Notes: generated by a model from the letters alone, not told the origin. A stretch of 64,000 nt of DNA from Aquila chrysaetos chrysaetos (GCF_900496995.4 NC_044027.1:16454743-16518742); one strand, 5' to 3'. Shown: positions 1 through 17,383, numbered from the stretch's first letter. Made by a program: numbers and translations.

Positions 1-226
1 AAAAGGCACATTTGCCATTTTAACTAGTCCAGGGGAAGAAAGACACAGCACAAAGACAGCTTTGTGCATTTCAAGTAATGTGGTTGCAATTAGCGGCATT
101 TCAAATCCTCACAAGGAGGGCCCTGAGCACAGCAGAGCTGGCCCTGTTCAAAACCTGCACTGTAACAGTTGCAGGTGGGTCTTTCCTAGGCAGTGCTGCA
201 GCTAAATGCTTGTCTGGGCTCTTTAC

Positions 227-2763
<2,537 letters not shown>

Positions 2764-4250
2764 TTATGCTCCCTGAACGGGACTGACATCCCATTTCCAG
2801 GGTCCAATCATACAACCTAGATCAAATGAGAGGAAGAGGACAACGTGTAAATACAGATACTTGAAGTAGGCATGTTAAGACACTTCTGCTGTTGATAGTG
2901 TTTGAACTCGGGCTCTTCACCCCATCTGCTTTGTTCCCTTTAACATACCTTGTCTTGATGATGGGCACAGTTCAAGACCCAAGAGACAGTGGAACAGCAA
3001 TTCCCAAATTCAAAGCCTGCAGAGAGCCAGTAAGCTTTACAGGACTAGTTCTTGCTTTATCTGGCTCAGTGAGCATCTTCGTGCAAAGAAAACACATGGG
3101 GTAGCATAAGAATACGGTTAGGATGTAATGCAGAGACTCCCATGAATGCACTGATCCATAGCTTGCAGCTCCGTTTAAACTTAACTGCATTGTCTCTAGA
3201 CCCATGTTGGCTGGCACTGAGTCAGCTTACAATTCTCTACAGTGGTGCAATGGTTAGTCTAAAATCCCATAATCAAGAGCGGATGACAGCTGTCAGAGGA
3301 CCTTGACCCAGAGAAATGAAAGAAGGGGCACAGGGAGGTGCGGTGAACAGTTGTGAAAGAAAGGTATCACCAGAAACATCCTAACTTGAAGTGACCTGCA
3401 CTTTGAATCTCACAAATGTCTTACTACTGACGTACCTGACTAGGCCCTCAGTTTCATGCAGAAGTCTCAAGATACAGGCTCAATATAAATATTAATTAGT
3501 ATTATACTCATATCCCACGACCTGGCTAAGAGAACACTGTCATGCTCTCTCTTAAAGGCACATATGAAATACAGAAGAATACACAAATTGCATTATTGTA
3601 TTCTGTTTTTTCCCCAGCAAACTGCAGGGAAAAAAATGGTCTAGTATCACTGTGTTTTGTATACCATATGGTAAACAGCTTTGCTATGTCATCTTCCATA
3701 AACATTTGATATTTCAATTCACATCAGGACTGCAGCTACTCTTCTCATGGCAAGCAGACCACAATCACTTTCTAAAGGCAAATTATTTCAAGTATGTTCA
3801 GAAAGCCACACAAATACTCTGACATATGCTTCTTGGCTGTACAGAGAAACATGAGCAGAGGCAGAAGCTGCAGTAATACAGGAAGAAGGAAAGAGGAGTA
3901 AGATATCCTAGGAAAAAAATAAAAACCTCTTCTTTGATACATCCCTAATCATCTCTACTGAATATCTGGACTAAATATAGAACACCAACTTACCCTTTGA
4001 GTTGCTGATTAGATGATGGCAAAAAGTAAACACATACCTAATTTAGGGGAATTTTACAAAAATAGATGTGTACAAACATAAACATCCCTGCAGCAGAGAG
4101 GGATGTTTAAATATTGGTCTTCTCAGGCTTGCCCAGGTAGCGGAGGCATGCGCATTCTGGAGGCCAGCTGCTGCCCCAGCAGCTCTGTACTAGAATGCTC
4201 CAGCACCCCGTGACGTTGTGGCACAGGGAACCACACCATAAAGCAGCCGG

Positions 4251-4302
4251 TGCTCCGGGTGCCACAGACATCAGGGACACCTGAGTGCTCCGGGTGCCAC
4301 AG
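4251..4302. repeat. Short tandem duplication, 35-bp period
   Basis: The 17-mer TGCTCCGGGTGCCACAG occurs at 4251-4267 and again, identical, at 4286-4302. Two copies only; a local duplication inside BRD3 intron 1. Confidence 0.7.
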
Positions 4303-7300
4303 CTGCTGGGTGCACCTTGCCATGGACCAGTTTGGCTTGGCTTACAGGTGTTCCTGGCTCCAGAAACCAGATCTGGTTTATTTTTTTAGAGTTAATTGTA
4401 TAGTTAATTTTTTATAGTGCTTCTACAGAAAATGAAATTGTTAAAAAACGAAAACAAATCTGTGTGTGAGTACACGTGCTTATCTGTGCAGGGAACGGCT
4501 AAGACCAGTTATGACTTTGCCACCATCCATTCACGAGACCCATTACATTCCAAGGATGTACCAAAAAATAGAGATAACAGTAGGACATTCTTGTGCCATG
4601 TATATGGCACAAGTATAGATCCAGAATCAGGCCTCTGGTCCCTATTCTTTGATAATCCAAGAGCCCAGCTTAGTAGTTCAAAAAGGACCGTCTCTGTTCT
4701 CCAGCCCTCTCATCTGATCGTGCTGCTGTTGGCACGCAGGGTGATCACCAAGCAGCCAAGAGGGATGCTGGCACCCTCTAGGCAAGGAATTTCAAAACTA
4801 GGATGTTACTTGGGATTTCAGATTTGGAAGAAACCGGGGAAGCATTTTCTCCTGATGTTCCATCAACTCAAAGCAGCAGCAGCAATATTGCAACATGCAG
4901 TCTTCAGATCAAGGAGGGGGGAAGAGACAAAGAATTAAAAAGGAGAAAAAAAAGATAATTAGGAATTTTCACTCAGTCTCCTCCTGGGCAGCCCTCTGCA
5001 TGGATTTTGGACCCCAAGGCCTCTGAGCAACATCCATCACCCGAGTGTATGCAACACTGACTGCAGGTCCCTGGTGACCACCATTAAAGCATTTTGTTTG
5101 CTGTCTTCTTGATTAACAAACTGAATGCAATACAAGGATTGACGGGAAATAAAATGCCCACGGAGAGCAATTCCTACTGCTATAGAGCATTTCAGTCACA
5201 AGTTTGAAACTATGCGGTGCAACTTAAGTCCTCCCTTTAAATAACCTAAGGTTAAATACAACTATTCTCTTTTGATTTTAATTTCTTGATGTTCTCCTAC
5301 CTCTCAAACTCCGTTTGATAAGGATTTTTTTAAATTAATTATTAAATCCCAGAACTCTAATTCAAAAAACACACATCTAGCTCCTGCCTCTCCCAAACTC
5401 CGTCTCTGACCTTAGCCAAGGTGTTCAATATCTTCATGCCACAGCTCCTCATCTGTGCCATGGAGATAGCGATAGTCCTTTCTGTCTTCATCAGCTCCAC
5501 CCAGCCAGCCTGCAAACTCTCTGGGACGTGCACTGTCTCTTCACATGCACATTTTGATCATCAAGCTTAAACAAGGTTTGTACAGTCCACATAAGAGAAA
5601 CATGTAACAGTCATCAGTGACAGAACTCAGAAAGGATTTTAATTAAGAACATTACCGAAAGTAGGAGAGGCAGAATCACGACAGCCAACTCGGCTACTCC
5701 TCCGACAGCTGATCCTCTTTAACTTGCATGCTCCAACTCATTGGTTATTACAACCAAAAGTGGCTACAAACCCCAAACCTCTTAGCAGCACTGTCATTTA
5801 AATGCTGGATCCTGCAGCTGAAAGTCAGGAATAGCTACCTGGGCTATCATAGGAGCACTGGAAGTATCTGTTCCTGGCATAAATACAGCTTTAATGTGCA
5901 TGTGCCTCACTGCACCCTTTTAACCCTTGGTCCATCAGCTTCCTCATCATTTGCTGGGGAAGCTGCTTTGATATCAGATTATTCCTTAATTTTTAAAACT
6001 AAAAATTTGTTTCTACATCCATTCCTTTACTTATAAAGTTTCAAAATAATATTCTTTTTAAGAATGTAAAAAACAGGATTCTGAGGAATCTGGAAGCTGA
6101 GGGTGCAAATGCTTTGGAAATGTCCAGAAGTGTATGACGTTGAATTCAGAGAGGCCATGGCCCTGCCTAAGAAATCTACTAGTTGTCAGACCTCATTTAT
6201 CAAATGAGGAAAGTGAGAGGCATGACCATCTGACATCCCGACTTACCATACAAGTCATCCAACATGATACTTAAGCAGACTCACACACAAAAACCAAGCA
6301 AGCTTACACAAATTGTCCCATAACTACAAGCGGAATCAAAATACGCAGCTCTAGTCTAAGCACTTCAGCATCTACTGAAATTGTATTAGTATCGATAATT
6401 ATTTAAACTATTAGGGAGCCCAGTTGTGAACCAGGACATCACTGTACAAGGTACCACACAAGTCTGCAACGAAGAATGCCAAAACCAGCCTTGGCAGAGA
6501 CATCATGTGCATCTTCTAGTGAAGGCCTAAGGCTGGACTTCCTTCAGCCTTGGAGTACTAACTTCTTAAATTTAAATTTTTAAATTACTATTTATCCTGT
6601 TCCTCGGACCTGTAATGTTCAAGTAACAGAAGTTGTTCTTGATTTTTCTGGCTGCAAGTGTACAGTTTTGATATTACAAATTTAAATTATACCCTTTTGC
6701 TATCATACATGAAGAGTGTACACTGCCTCCCACTTTCTGCATTTCTCCTCCTTCTTACTCATCCCAGTCTGAGGTGATAACTAAAAGCAAAACCCAAACC
6801 CTCAAATATATCTTGCTTCTCTGGAGTTTAAGTCTGTCCTTTTGTGCTAAGTTGCAACCACAGTGTGGCATCCAGCAAAGCTATGGGGTTTGGCACATCC
6901 CTCAGCCAAACCAGTCATCAAAAAAACTCAGCTAGGTTGGAAGGATTTATTTTTTTTAACTTTTCTTTCATTGAGTTGCTTGCATGGGTCAGTTAGTGGA
7001 GAGACAGTTGGCATGGAGAAAACATGTTAATAATTCCCTGTACTAGTAGGATAACATTTTATTCGGCTGATGCAGCCCACAGACTGTCTGCAGCGGTGGA
7101 GACTATTTTAAAAGAAGCTATAAAGCCCCATGAAATATGCACTGTGCCAGTAAGCCTGCTGCTTCAGCTAACGGTTCTGCCACTTCCTTTGGCAGTGCCG
7201 AACATTTAACGGATGGCTCGCTCCCTTGCTGCTGTTCGTGCAGTACAGGATGGTATTTGTTTTGATTGCAAAATTAGAAGGTAGCAAGCTTTATGTTAGC

Positions 7301-7499
7301 ATGTGAGCCCAACAACTCTTTTTTTTCTCTTGGTATAGTATTTCTGCATGGTTACTTGGACACTGATCAAAAACTGGCGCAATTCCAGCCCAGCCAGAAA
7401 CAGCAACATAAATCTTCCCATCAGGGAAAATTATGAAGTTTAAGAGATGTTCCTTAACCTCATCTTTATCTCCACATTATTATTTACATTACAGTAGCA

Positions 7500-7690
7500 C
7501 ATGGAGGCTGTGCAGAGACCAAGGTCCCTCAGTACTTAGCACTCTGCAGACACAGAGTAAGACCCTGTTCCTAACTCGAGGAGCTGGCGCTCACAATTCA
7601 CGCTTCACACTGTGGTGAAGTGACCTGCCCGGGGCCACCCAGCGAGCCTACAGCAGAGCCGAGAGCAGACACCTGAACCCCGGCCAGTGC
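7500..7690 (+). repeat. Ancient MIR/CORE-SINE-like relic
   Basis: The segment follows the order of a tRNA-derived ancient SINE: a stretch resembling 'CTTAGCACTCTGCAGACACA', then 'AAGTGACCTGCCC' and 'CAGCAGAGCC', ending in a GAACCCCGG-like block. Divergent copies of such elements persist in bird genomes. The class is judged by eye; a RepeatMasker run would settle the family. Confidence 0.45.
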
Positions 7691-9299
7691 CTGGCCCCAG
7701 TTTTGTTAGCCAGCCCATCAGAGAAAGAGCACCTCTGAAGCAGTGCTGCTCACACAGGCGTGAAAGGCAGCGACTGAGCCTTTTTGAAGGTAGGATGGAG
7801 CCAGCAGCCAGAACCACACTGAGACAGCAGGGCAGCTGGAGCAGGCGTCCTCATGCTGCTGCTCCAAGCGTTAGTCCCCCGCATAGGCTCCTTGCAGCCA
7901 CCAAAGCAGATGCTCAGTCCCTTTTTCCCCGACAGCAGCAATAGCTGGAAGCTTGGTCAGATTTGCCACCATATGCTACTCCCCACCTCAGAGAAGCAGC
8001 AGGCCCATGATCACCTTGCCCAGACTGTCTTACAACTGCAGGAGAGGTTTAGTGCACTACTACTACACGTCAACACAACCTTAAAGTCAGGTAAGATTAT
8101 TAACTGAGGGTTGTACCCATTTCATTCTATCGCTGTAGAAAGTAAGGGCTACACGACCACTCCTCCAGGTTCCTCAGAAGAAAACAAAGCTGGTGAATAC
8201 CCTCCTTTTCCTCCTACGCTGCCTTCCTTTCCCTTCACAGCCCCATATCGGAATTGAACTTCAGGCAGCTTTCACTACCTACTAACTCCATGTCAGCAGG
8301 GATGTTCTCTTCAAACTCAAGGGATCTGCGATTTGAGACAAAGACTTGAGGACAGATGAGTTGCTCTATCAGCCAATGCTGCCTTGGCAGACACACGCAC
8401 GCTATACACAATATGCCACCCCCTCAAGACTTGGGGATGAAGCAGTTGCACTTGGCTTCACTGCAGGAAATGGGAACTTGGCTTGTGAGTGCCCCTATGG
8501 CACACTGCAGCTTTGCACTCTGAAAGTCCATTCAGCTGTCCTTGTCTCCCAAATCTTTAATTCCACATAGCAGAGATTTGCTTTTCATGCATATTATTTT
8601 GAGCACAGCCCCAATAACATCCTGAGACTGGAAGATGCAACTGTGTCCTTAACTTACCTCTGCATGAGGGAGGGAAAAAGATCACAGAAGATTAAGTCAG
8701 TTCCTTGACTTTTGACTTGTTTAATTTAATGCCCATCAGATTATGCAGATGGATTTCCCACCCTTGGTCTCTCCTTGGCTATAAGAGCAGGTGTTTCCTC
8801 AGTAAGGTGCCTGTGGGCTCCCAACCAGTAGATAAGAATCAGCCAGAACTAACTGGTAATTTCAAGGGCCTTCAGTTCTGATACATACTCAGTGCTCCTT
8901 GCAAATCATGCTGCTTTAAGATGTCTCACATCATGCCTTCAAACTCAGGGGTACCCAAAAGTCACTTTATCTTGGCTATAAAAGCACTGGGGACTTTTAT
9001 AAGCACTATTCTAGGCATCTCAAATAAAATAATGGTCTTTCTGATAATCACAGGCCAGAGTATTTCTCTCCACCAAGTTGCTAACACCACAGGAAGCACC
9101 TTCTGATCAAGTCTGAGGAAGAATTTAGATGCATGTCACATACCTCCTGCAACACACAAATCATATGGGGCTCAACTGCTAAAAGCTGTAGTTTCAAGTG
9201 CAAGGAGTGATGTTTCACACTATAACAAGTTCATTCTCATAGCTTTGAACTTCCTTTTGAGAACAGTTTAAGTAACCAGCCTCAGTAATGGATTAGGTA

Positions 9300-9380
9300 T
9301 GGCTGATCTTGTTTTGGATTGTGGAGGACAGAATGACCTCTGGACATTTCTTCCAGCCCTACTTTTTATCGTGCTCTGAA
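9300..9380 (+). repeat. Decayed CR1 3' end
   Basis: 'AATGACCTCTGGACATTTC' followed by 'TTCCAGCCCTA' reads as a mutated version of the CR1 3' tail (ATGACCTCTGGAGGTCCCTTCCAACCCTA). Only the last part of the element is recognisable. It sits just upstream of the LTR at 9462. Confidence 0.5.
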
Positions 9381-9461
9381 AACAAGGAGGCAAATTTTAA
9401 CTCGAACATATGTTGGTTTTGTGCAAGCTCTTGAGTTACACACAGTTTTGTTAACAAAGTT

Positions 9462-10047
9462 TGCTGGTTTTGGCTGGGGTAGAGTTAATTTTCTTCATAG
9501 TAGCTAGTATGGGCTATGTTTTGGATTTGTGCTGAAAACGGTGTTGGTAATACAGGGATGTTTTCGTTATCGCTGAGCAGTGCTCACACAGAGTCAAGGC
9601 CTTTTCTGCTTCTCACCCCACCCCACCAGCGAGCAGGCTGGGGGGGGCACAAGAAGTTGAGAGGGGACACAGCTGGGACAGCCGAGCCCAACTGACCCAA
9701 GGGATATTCCACACCATATGACATCATGCTCAGCATATAAAGCTGGGGGAAGAAGGAGGAAGGGGCGACATTCTGAGTGATGGTGTTTGTCTTCCCAAGT
9801 CACCGTTACACGTGATGCAGCCCTGCTTTCCTGGGGATGGCTGAACACCTGCCTGCCGATGGGAAGTGGTGAACGGATTCCTTGTTTTGCTTTGCTTGTG
9901 TGCACAGCTTTTGCTTTACCTATTAATCTGTCTTTATCTCAACCCACGAGTTTTCTCACTTTCACTCTTCTGATTCTCTCCCCCATCCCACCAGGGGGGA
10001 CTGTGGCTGTGTGGGGCTTAGTGGCCAGCTGGGGTTAAACTATGACA
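9462..10047 (+). mobile_element. Solo LTR of an avian endogenous retrovirus
   Basis: About 586 bp that I recognise as a repeat seen many times in bird genomes, beginning TGCTGGTTTTGGCTGGGG and ending in ...GTTAAACTATGACA. It starts with TG and ends with CA. A TATA box (TATAAAG, 9736-9742) places U3 first on the plus strand, and a TATTAAT near 9919 sits where related copies have an ATTAAA polyadenylation signal. No internal retroviral coding sequence is present, so it is a solo LTR. The target-site duplication is not clean; CAAAG (9455-9459) and CAAGG (10048-10052) are an imperfect candidate pair that would shift the left end by two bases. Confidence 0.8.
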
Positions 10048-13000
10048 CAAGGCTACAGGAGGAAGGAAAAGTGTGAGTGGTTAAAGAGCTTACTCTCTGT
10101 TGGATTCCTGACTGGAGGAGTTCAGTCAGCTTTCAGACCTGACTCTCCAGTAAGAATTGGACTGAGATTTCAGAAATAAATTGAACTGCACTTGCAAAAA
10201 ATCTTCCAGGAAGTACTTCAGCAAATTAACTGTGTGACCTATAATGAAAATGTTAACAAACACTTAGTTGTAGTAGTGGAAATAAGCATCTACAAACAGG
10301 TTTCAGAGTACGGAAAGCAGCTGGTGGCTTGCACATCAACACTGGGAAGGCAGAGCCAAATCAACAGGATGGGAATGGGTAGGTGCTTCACAGGAAAATG
10401 CTAGCGGTTGTGCCTCTCACAAAGAGACACACCAATTACATCTTTATGGCAATGGAAAAAAAAAAAGTGTTGGGCTGTTTCAGCCTTCATTTTCATAACA
10501 GAGATTTGGCACAGAAAGTAAAGCATTTGGGATAATCACATGCCTGGGCAGAGTCTGCTCGTGCCATTTCTTCCTAGAGCGGAAAGGTGGAGATGCAATG
10601 AAATTACCTTGCATGACCCACAGGATTGAACCCACACCACCTCATAATCAGAGGAAGAGCCAGACAGCAGGCAGTCAAGGTTTACAGAGGAAGAAGAGAA
10701 GGTGAATCTGCTTCAGAGCATATGCTCTCTCTTATCTAGTGCACTGCAACACATTGAATGCTTATTTGGCAATTTCTAGCACTTGCAGGGCTTACTGCAG
10801 TCCCCCAAAAGCCCATGTGCAGCAGAAGCCCTGCAGCCTTGGACATTAGGCAAAAAGGAAGCGCTGGGAAGGTGCTGGCACATGGCCACATACCATACAA
10901 GCTCCCAACATGTCAGGAGCAGGATGGGGGGGCAGGGGACCTAGGGGAGGCAGGAACGTGGCTGAAGGCGCATTGGAAGTATGGTATAAACCACAACACA
11001 GACAGCAACTCAGTCCTCCTCTGTGATTCAGTAACCACTTCAAGCCCCATCCTGCAAAGTGCTAAGCAACCTTCCCCTCTCGGTAAGTTGCACAGTTTCT
11101 GTGGCTCAGTGCCTCTCCACAGAGGGTTTTGCAGACTTATCACCTACAAGATACAACTAATTGGTCAATCAAGATAAACCTCTTTCTAAGGAAGGTTTAG
11201 GCAAAGACAGAAACAAACTCAAGCTCTCTGCACTTTTTGGCCCCTCTACCTGGGTCAAACCCTCCTCTAGCTGTCTATTAGGGAGAGATAAAATGACAAG
11301 GGAGGTTAAGTGCTAGGTATCTGGGGCTGGAGAGTCTATTCAGACTTATCAAACTTGTGGGTACTCCCATTGTTGCAGTTACAATAGCTATGATAGCTGA
11401 TCTAGTCAATGCTAGCCAGCCCTGAAGATACATCCTCTCACTGCAGTATTGCTGCAGAATGTGATCCCAGCTAAAGAATTCCCATTGTACAAGCATAAGG
11501 TGTGCAAGAGCATGGAGATCTTGTTCTCTTTCATCACGTTTCCTAAACCACCACAAAAATAAATTGCAGGCTAGTCAAGAAAAGGAATCTCCATGTTTAC
11601 AAGAAAGTTGGGCAAGGGGGAAAAGGTCTGATGATCCTAAATTCAAACCTTGCTGATGGGCATAGCAAAAGACTCTACAGACTTGGGTACAACTTCTTCA
11701 GACTGGCCAATTCCACAAATTCGGAACTGGCACAATTGCTGTCTGCTGGATGCCTTCTTTGTTATTCCACCTCTCAATGTTTCTGGTATCATTATCACTT
11801 GAACTTCACAGATGGACAGAATCTACTGTTCCACCTCAACTCACCCTTGCTTGTGCATTCAAATCCATACTTCAAGACCAATCAGAGCTACAAATCCATT
11901 TGCTCACTTGGGTTTGAACTGCTGTCACCCTTTATTAGCATCCTTCATGTCAGTATCCCAACTGCTCTGTATGTGGGAGACTGAAACTTTGTGACAGCCT
12001 GATGTTGTAACAGGCTCAGTGGCAGGCGACCTTTGGATTTCTGCTTGCCCAGCCATCAGGCAATGCTGCCACAGCACACAAGGAGCAAAGGAGGAAAATG
12101 TCACTTTCTGAGAGCTGCTAAGAAGAAACCATGCATCTAAAAGTCCAGGAGCAACAGGTCCACCCCAGACACACCACTAAAGTGACAAGCAAGCAGGCTG
12201 AAGCTGTTGATCATTTTAGTACTGGATGATGATGATGAACAGTCTTAACCCAATACTCATTGGCTTCAGCAGAAGTCAGCCTAGGGTTCCTTTTGCTTAC
12301 TTTCCTTCAGGAAGCAAAATTAGTGGAAAAAAACAGATACAAATACTACTGAGCAGATAAACTGGAAGAGGAAACAGGCAGCTAACCTACACCCTCTGGG
12401 AGAAAGCAAAACATAGAGAAAGTCAGGAAAAGAAAGGAAGACTGAATAGAGTGAGGAGATAGAAGTTAAAGTTTCCCATTTCATGCAGTTTGAAAATGTG
12501 ATTGACTTCAGGCTGCTGTTAAATGCTGGATCATACAGATCCACTCTACTTTTCAGAACTACAGACTAGAGCAGGGGGAGAGAAGCCCTTGTGTGGTTCA
12601 TCCAGGCTTGGTCACCATTATTGTTGCCATGCAGCAACACACAGAAAGGACCACCACACACCAGACACTGCATGAAGACAGTACACATTGCAGGAGACTC
12701 CAGCCTCTGCTCGTGACCAGACATTGCAAGTGGGATGGGGAGATGGAATAGAAGCTGGAGACTGACTGACTGCTAGGGCAATGAATTGACAGGTTAAACA
12801 CCTCAACTTAACCATGTTTCATCAGGATGTGCCTAGACACCAACTGCACTACGACCAAGAGGCTCCACTGCCCTGACCAAGCACAATGCAGTGTGCACAG
12901 AGCCTCTGCCCTAAGAGTGAGCAGCCTAGACAGGCCAGGGAAGAGGCACAAATTGGCTAGATATAATGGTCTTAAAAAGGAAAACTAAAAATAAACAAAT

Positions 13001-13199
13001 CACAGTGCAGGTCAGTACCACAACCAACCTCCTTCAAGGCTCTGTCTCCTAATTCCCCTCTGTTCATCTATTACACTACAGCCTACCTTCTCCAAAGCAT
13101 GACTTATCCAACACATGATACTACTCTGATTCATCCTGTGACTCCAGAAATCAGTTTTGCCAATTTCAGGTCAGCAAACCATATTTCAGTTAAATTATT

Positions 13200-13252
13200 T
13201 TAAAAAACCAACCAAACAAAACCAACCAAACAAAAAAACAACCAAAAAAAGC
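13200..13252. repeat. A/C-rich simple repeat (CCAAA/AAAC type)
   Basis: Irregular repeats of CCAAACAAAA and AACCAACC units in BRD3 intron 1; low-complexity sequence with no further signal. Confidence 0.75.
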
Positions 13253-15624
13253 CATATTCTGGCACTGAGCCGAGTTTCAGATGATACGTGCATAACAGAA
13301 GCATTTAGGTACACCCATTAAAGCATAACGTGGCAACACCCGCACAGGCTTCAGAACTCCTAATGGGATTATTGTACATCTACACCCTCGCAGCATTCTC
13401 TTTTTCTGCTTTTTAAAGGATATGATCTGCAAAGTTAAACATTTCTGTTCTGAAAAAGAGTCTGCCCTTCCCCTTTTTAATCAGCATATGGTGCTCTGTT
13501 GTATATTTACAGTGTAAGAAAAAAACCTCAAACTTACTCAGTTTGATTCAGCATATAGTGAATAAATTACACAGTCTTTCCACAACAGGTTTTGTCACGA
13601 TTGTTTCTTTTTCTGCAGTTTGATTTCCAAAAAGAGAGATTATTGGCCACAAAGCATTTTGAAGAAAAGGCAAAAAACAAAAACAAAAAACCAAGAGCTC
13701 GAATACTTCCCTGCTGGGCAGAGCATCTCCAAGCTTCTGCTATACCTGCAAAGAATTACAAAAAACCAGCTACAAAACAGGATGCTGACGCTTCAGCTCA
13801 GTTCTTGACACCCCATGCTGTAGGCTTCTCAGTTTCCCACTTGTAAAATGGGGATATATTTCCACTACCATATAGAATTAAAGCCATTAGTCTTTTCCCA
13901 TGCATATATACATTAATTCCTTCTCACTGTTATGGTTATACTAAATTCTAAGGAAAAAAAGCAAACACACAGAGGAACCTATATTTACAAGGTGTTCAAA
14001 TACCATAACTTAGGTTTCTGGAAACACTTAACCGTTCTTTACTAAGTACAATGCTAATTGTCATTTGAAGAAGGTGCAAAGCTAAAACTGCCATCTGCTT
14101 TATCCCCTTCCCCATATTGCAGAGCTCTCTAAACACGTTTCTAAAAGACAAACCACAACACCCAAGAGGTCCTTCATGACACCTGTTAGGGAGGGGGTTT
14201 AGATACAGCCAAATTCCAATTCCAACTGAATCTAAGAGGCTACATGTAACAGGAAGATTACCTCCTCTTAATGAAACTAAGTACAAAAAGTATTCTGAGC
14301 AAAGTATAAAATACAGAGCCCTTGCAAACAGCATTCAATTCCTATGTATTACCTATTTAAAGGATTGTTTTCTGCTCTGTGTACCTAATAACCTATGCTG
14401 CAATTCTCCCTTACATCACCAGTACTGCATGGCCATATATCAGCATTATTAATATAAGTTACAAGTGCTACAGATGTTATCCTTACCAGAAGCTCCATGC
14501 AAACATCAACGGAGAAGACAGACTTCTAATAAACACACACAGATCTGTACGTTAGTTAGAAGCATTTCACAGTAAGTAGCAGAACCATCAAAGTGATTCA
14601 TTAGAGAAAATACCTTCCTTCATCAACAGACCTCTCCCTTGCGCACTTGTGCTCCAACACTTTCTCCTACTCAATTTTTAAATTTATTTTTATACATTAA
14701 AATGATTAAAGTTACTATTTTGAAAAAGAACAGATTTGTTTTAGGGCAAAATGCATTACAAGTGTAGTAAGAACGAATGTGCTGCTACTAGTTTAAATCA
14801 TACTCTGAGTTTACAGCTACAGCACTGCAACTTTCCCATGCAAAGTCTACCTAAATCAATATATGACAATCAAGTCAGTTTAAGGGGATGAACAATGAAA
14901 TGAAAGTGATTGAATTACCATGACATAAATATACTACTTGTTAGCTGAGCCACAGTAACGTTATACTTGGTAATGGGGCAGAGTAAGTACACCCACCCAC
15001 CAAGTCAATTATTGCAGCTTAGCTGACAGATAAGCAGTAAGTTACGCTGTGGTAGCCCTCCCATTTATGACCACCACTCATCCCCTATGCATGTTCCCCT
15101 AAAGAGGGTGCACTGACTTAAATTTGTTTGGGAACAGATGAAGTTAAGTGCCTTGTCTTTGAACAAGCATGTTGTCCCAGAATAACTCAATGTGTTAACT
15201 TAAAGCAAACATAACCAAACAAGTGCAAAAGTCTGTATGAGGTCTACTATTTGAGATGAAAAGTGCCTTGCTGATTTTGCTAAGGTTGGGTAGATCCATA
15301 AATTTGCTCAGCTATGCAAGGAAGTTGCAGGTCAGCTAAGGTGTGAATAAACTGTGATAGCTAAGCTGCTGTCACTCCCTGAGAGAGCATCAGCACAGTT
15401 TCCACTGCCTGAGTTTATGCATCTGATTTGAACGCCCAAACAGTCTGTGAGAAAGGGAAAAATTTGGATCTTTGAGTCTATTACCCCTCCCTACACAGGG
15501 AACAGAGGCTGCTAATTTGGGGGAAGAGGGGAAGGTGCTCCCTACTGCCTAACACACCCAAGGGAGGAAGGTGGTCTGCCTCTGCATACCCAGAGGAACA
15601 CTGCTCTGTCCACGGACTGCTCGG

Positions 15625-15645
15625 GACAGACAGACAGACAGACAG
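15625..15645. repeat. (GACA)n microsatellite
   Basis: Five perfect GACA units plus one base, a short potentially polymorphic tetranucleotide repeat. Confidence 0.85.
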
Positions 15646-17383
15646 GCTCCTAACAGGAGGAGCTAAGCTTCCCCACGCACAGCTCCTGCTATGAGCACCC
15701 ACGGCTTAGCTTCCTGCACAGTGAGAACAGACAAGCCCTCAACCTCTCTTAAAGCTCCTGCATATGGATGAAGTTCAAGTCAAAGGAAGTACGACCGCAA
15801 CAGCGTGGACACAAGTATCCCAATTTATTCCCATGTGGCTTATTCCTGTCCAGGAAAGAAACACACTTTCAGCACACCGGCCGATGCATAGTACACACAC
15901 TCAAGACAAGTGTTTACTCCGGCAAAAACTTGGGGAAGCATACCCTCTTTCATGTGGCACCTTGAAGAGCTGCACTTTAACGCTATTTCACAGATCCTAA
16001 ACAGAACTGTAGCACCAACACAAAAGTTGCAAAATGGCAATGCTTTACATTAAGGAACTGCATTCTCCATTATACCCACACACAATTCTTGCACATACAG
16101 TACAGAACACACATGTGCTCAGCGTATCAGTTTCACTACAGCCCACAGTACAGACAGCTCCTAAACCAGCCTTGGTAAGCAAAAAGGCTGCTATGTCCTA
16201 CATCCGCTCCCAGAAAAATAACACAGTACTGCAAACTCCGCACTTGCTTATAGCCAAACCTATTGACCAGTGCAGGTTTAGGAAACAGATTTCTCTCAGC
16301 ATGGCCATATTGGTGGGTTGCAAGAAAGTGAGATCCCCAACCAGGCTCCCTCCGTAATGTTACACAAGTTGAGCAGTTGAAAAGACAGAGTTACACAAGG
16401 AGAAACGTGCCTTTCCTTCAATACAGGTTGGGTTTGGTTACGACAGGCAAGTCAGTCACACGAAGCGCATCTCTGCTGGTATATCTATGTCAGTGCATGA
16501 AGTCCTCTGCAAGGATATCAGCACGGCTGTATCAGTAAAGTGCTCCAGGTGTAAACTTCAAGAGTGCAACAGCTCTCAAGGCCAGGAAGGAAAATTGAAA
16601 TCCTTTCCTGTCTACCTCTCTCTTTTTAAAGGAGAGAGAGGATCAAACAGGATCATTCCCAAAGCAGACCGATGTCAATCAGAACTGAGTCTGAATCTCA
16701 AAGTTTGAAGCTAAATGGAATCAGTTTGGCCAGGGCATTTTGTTCCAGATTGGTCCCCCATGCACAGAAATTTCAGCTCAGATTGTCCTTGCCACACCTG
16801 TTGCGTTGCTGGTGGAGAGGAGAACGTTGAGCCCTGGTCCCAGCAACAGAGTGAGACAAATCTTCTCCTCTGTCCAGGTTATCCATATTGCTGAAATACT
16901 TCCAGGCATGATGGTGTCTTCTTATCAGACTCAAGCTGGAAAGAGACTGAGGCCTGGAAAGATGCTAAAGGAATCCAAAATAGAGGCGAGTGTTTCTTCA
17001 GCTGGTATCTTAACAGGAAGACTGGGAGAAGGAATAAGGACTAGTAGAAAAAGCAGCACATTATGATGAATTTCCACAGTGCTCTCCAGAAGAATTTAAA
17101 TCCTTCCAATTGTGGCTTTAGCAACAAGTGGGTTAAAGAGTTACTGTGCCCCAAAGAAAGTTGTTCACCTCCAACAAGCACTAATGATTGACAAAAACAC
17201 ACTAATGTCACAGTAAAATACTGTGGAATGAAAAGCTCGAGATGCACACATCCTTCCAAAATGTCCTGACAGCTCACTGAGCAGCATAGCAAACAATGGC
17301 TCCCTCCTAATTCCCAGAACTCTATTGCTTACAACGGTGTTCTAGGCTATTACTGGAGAATAATGTGGCAATTTAAAAAGAAA

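Noticed and set aside
9594..10038. Frames of 80-100 residues on both strands
   Set aside because: They lie inside the solo LTR and have no retroviral or host protein similarity that I can see.
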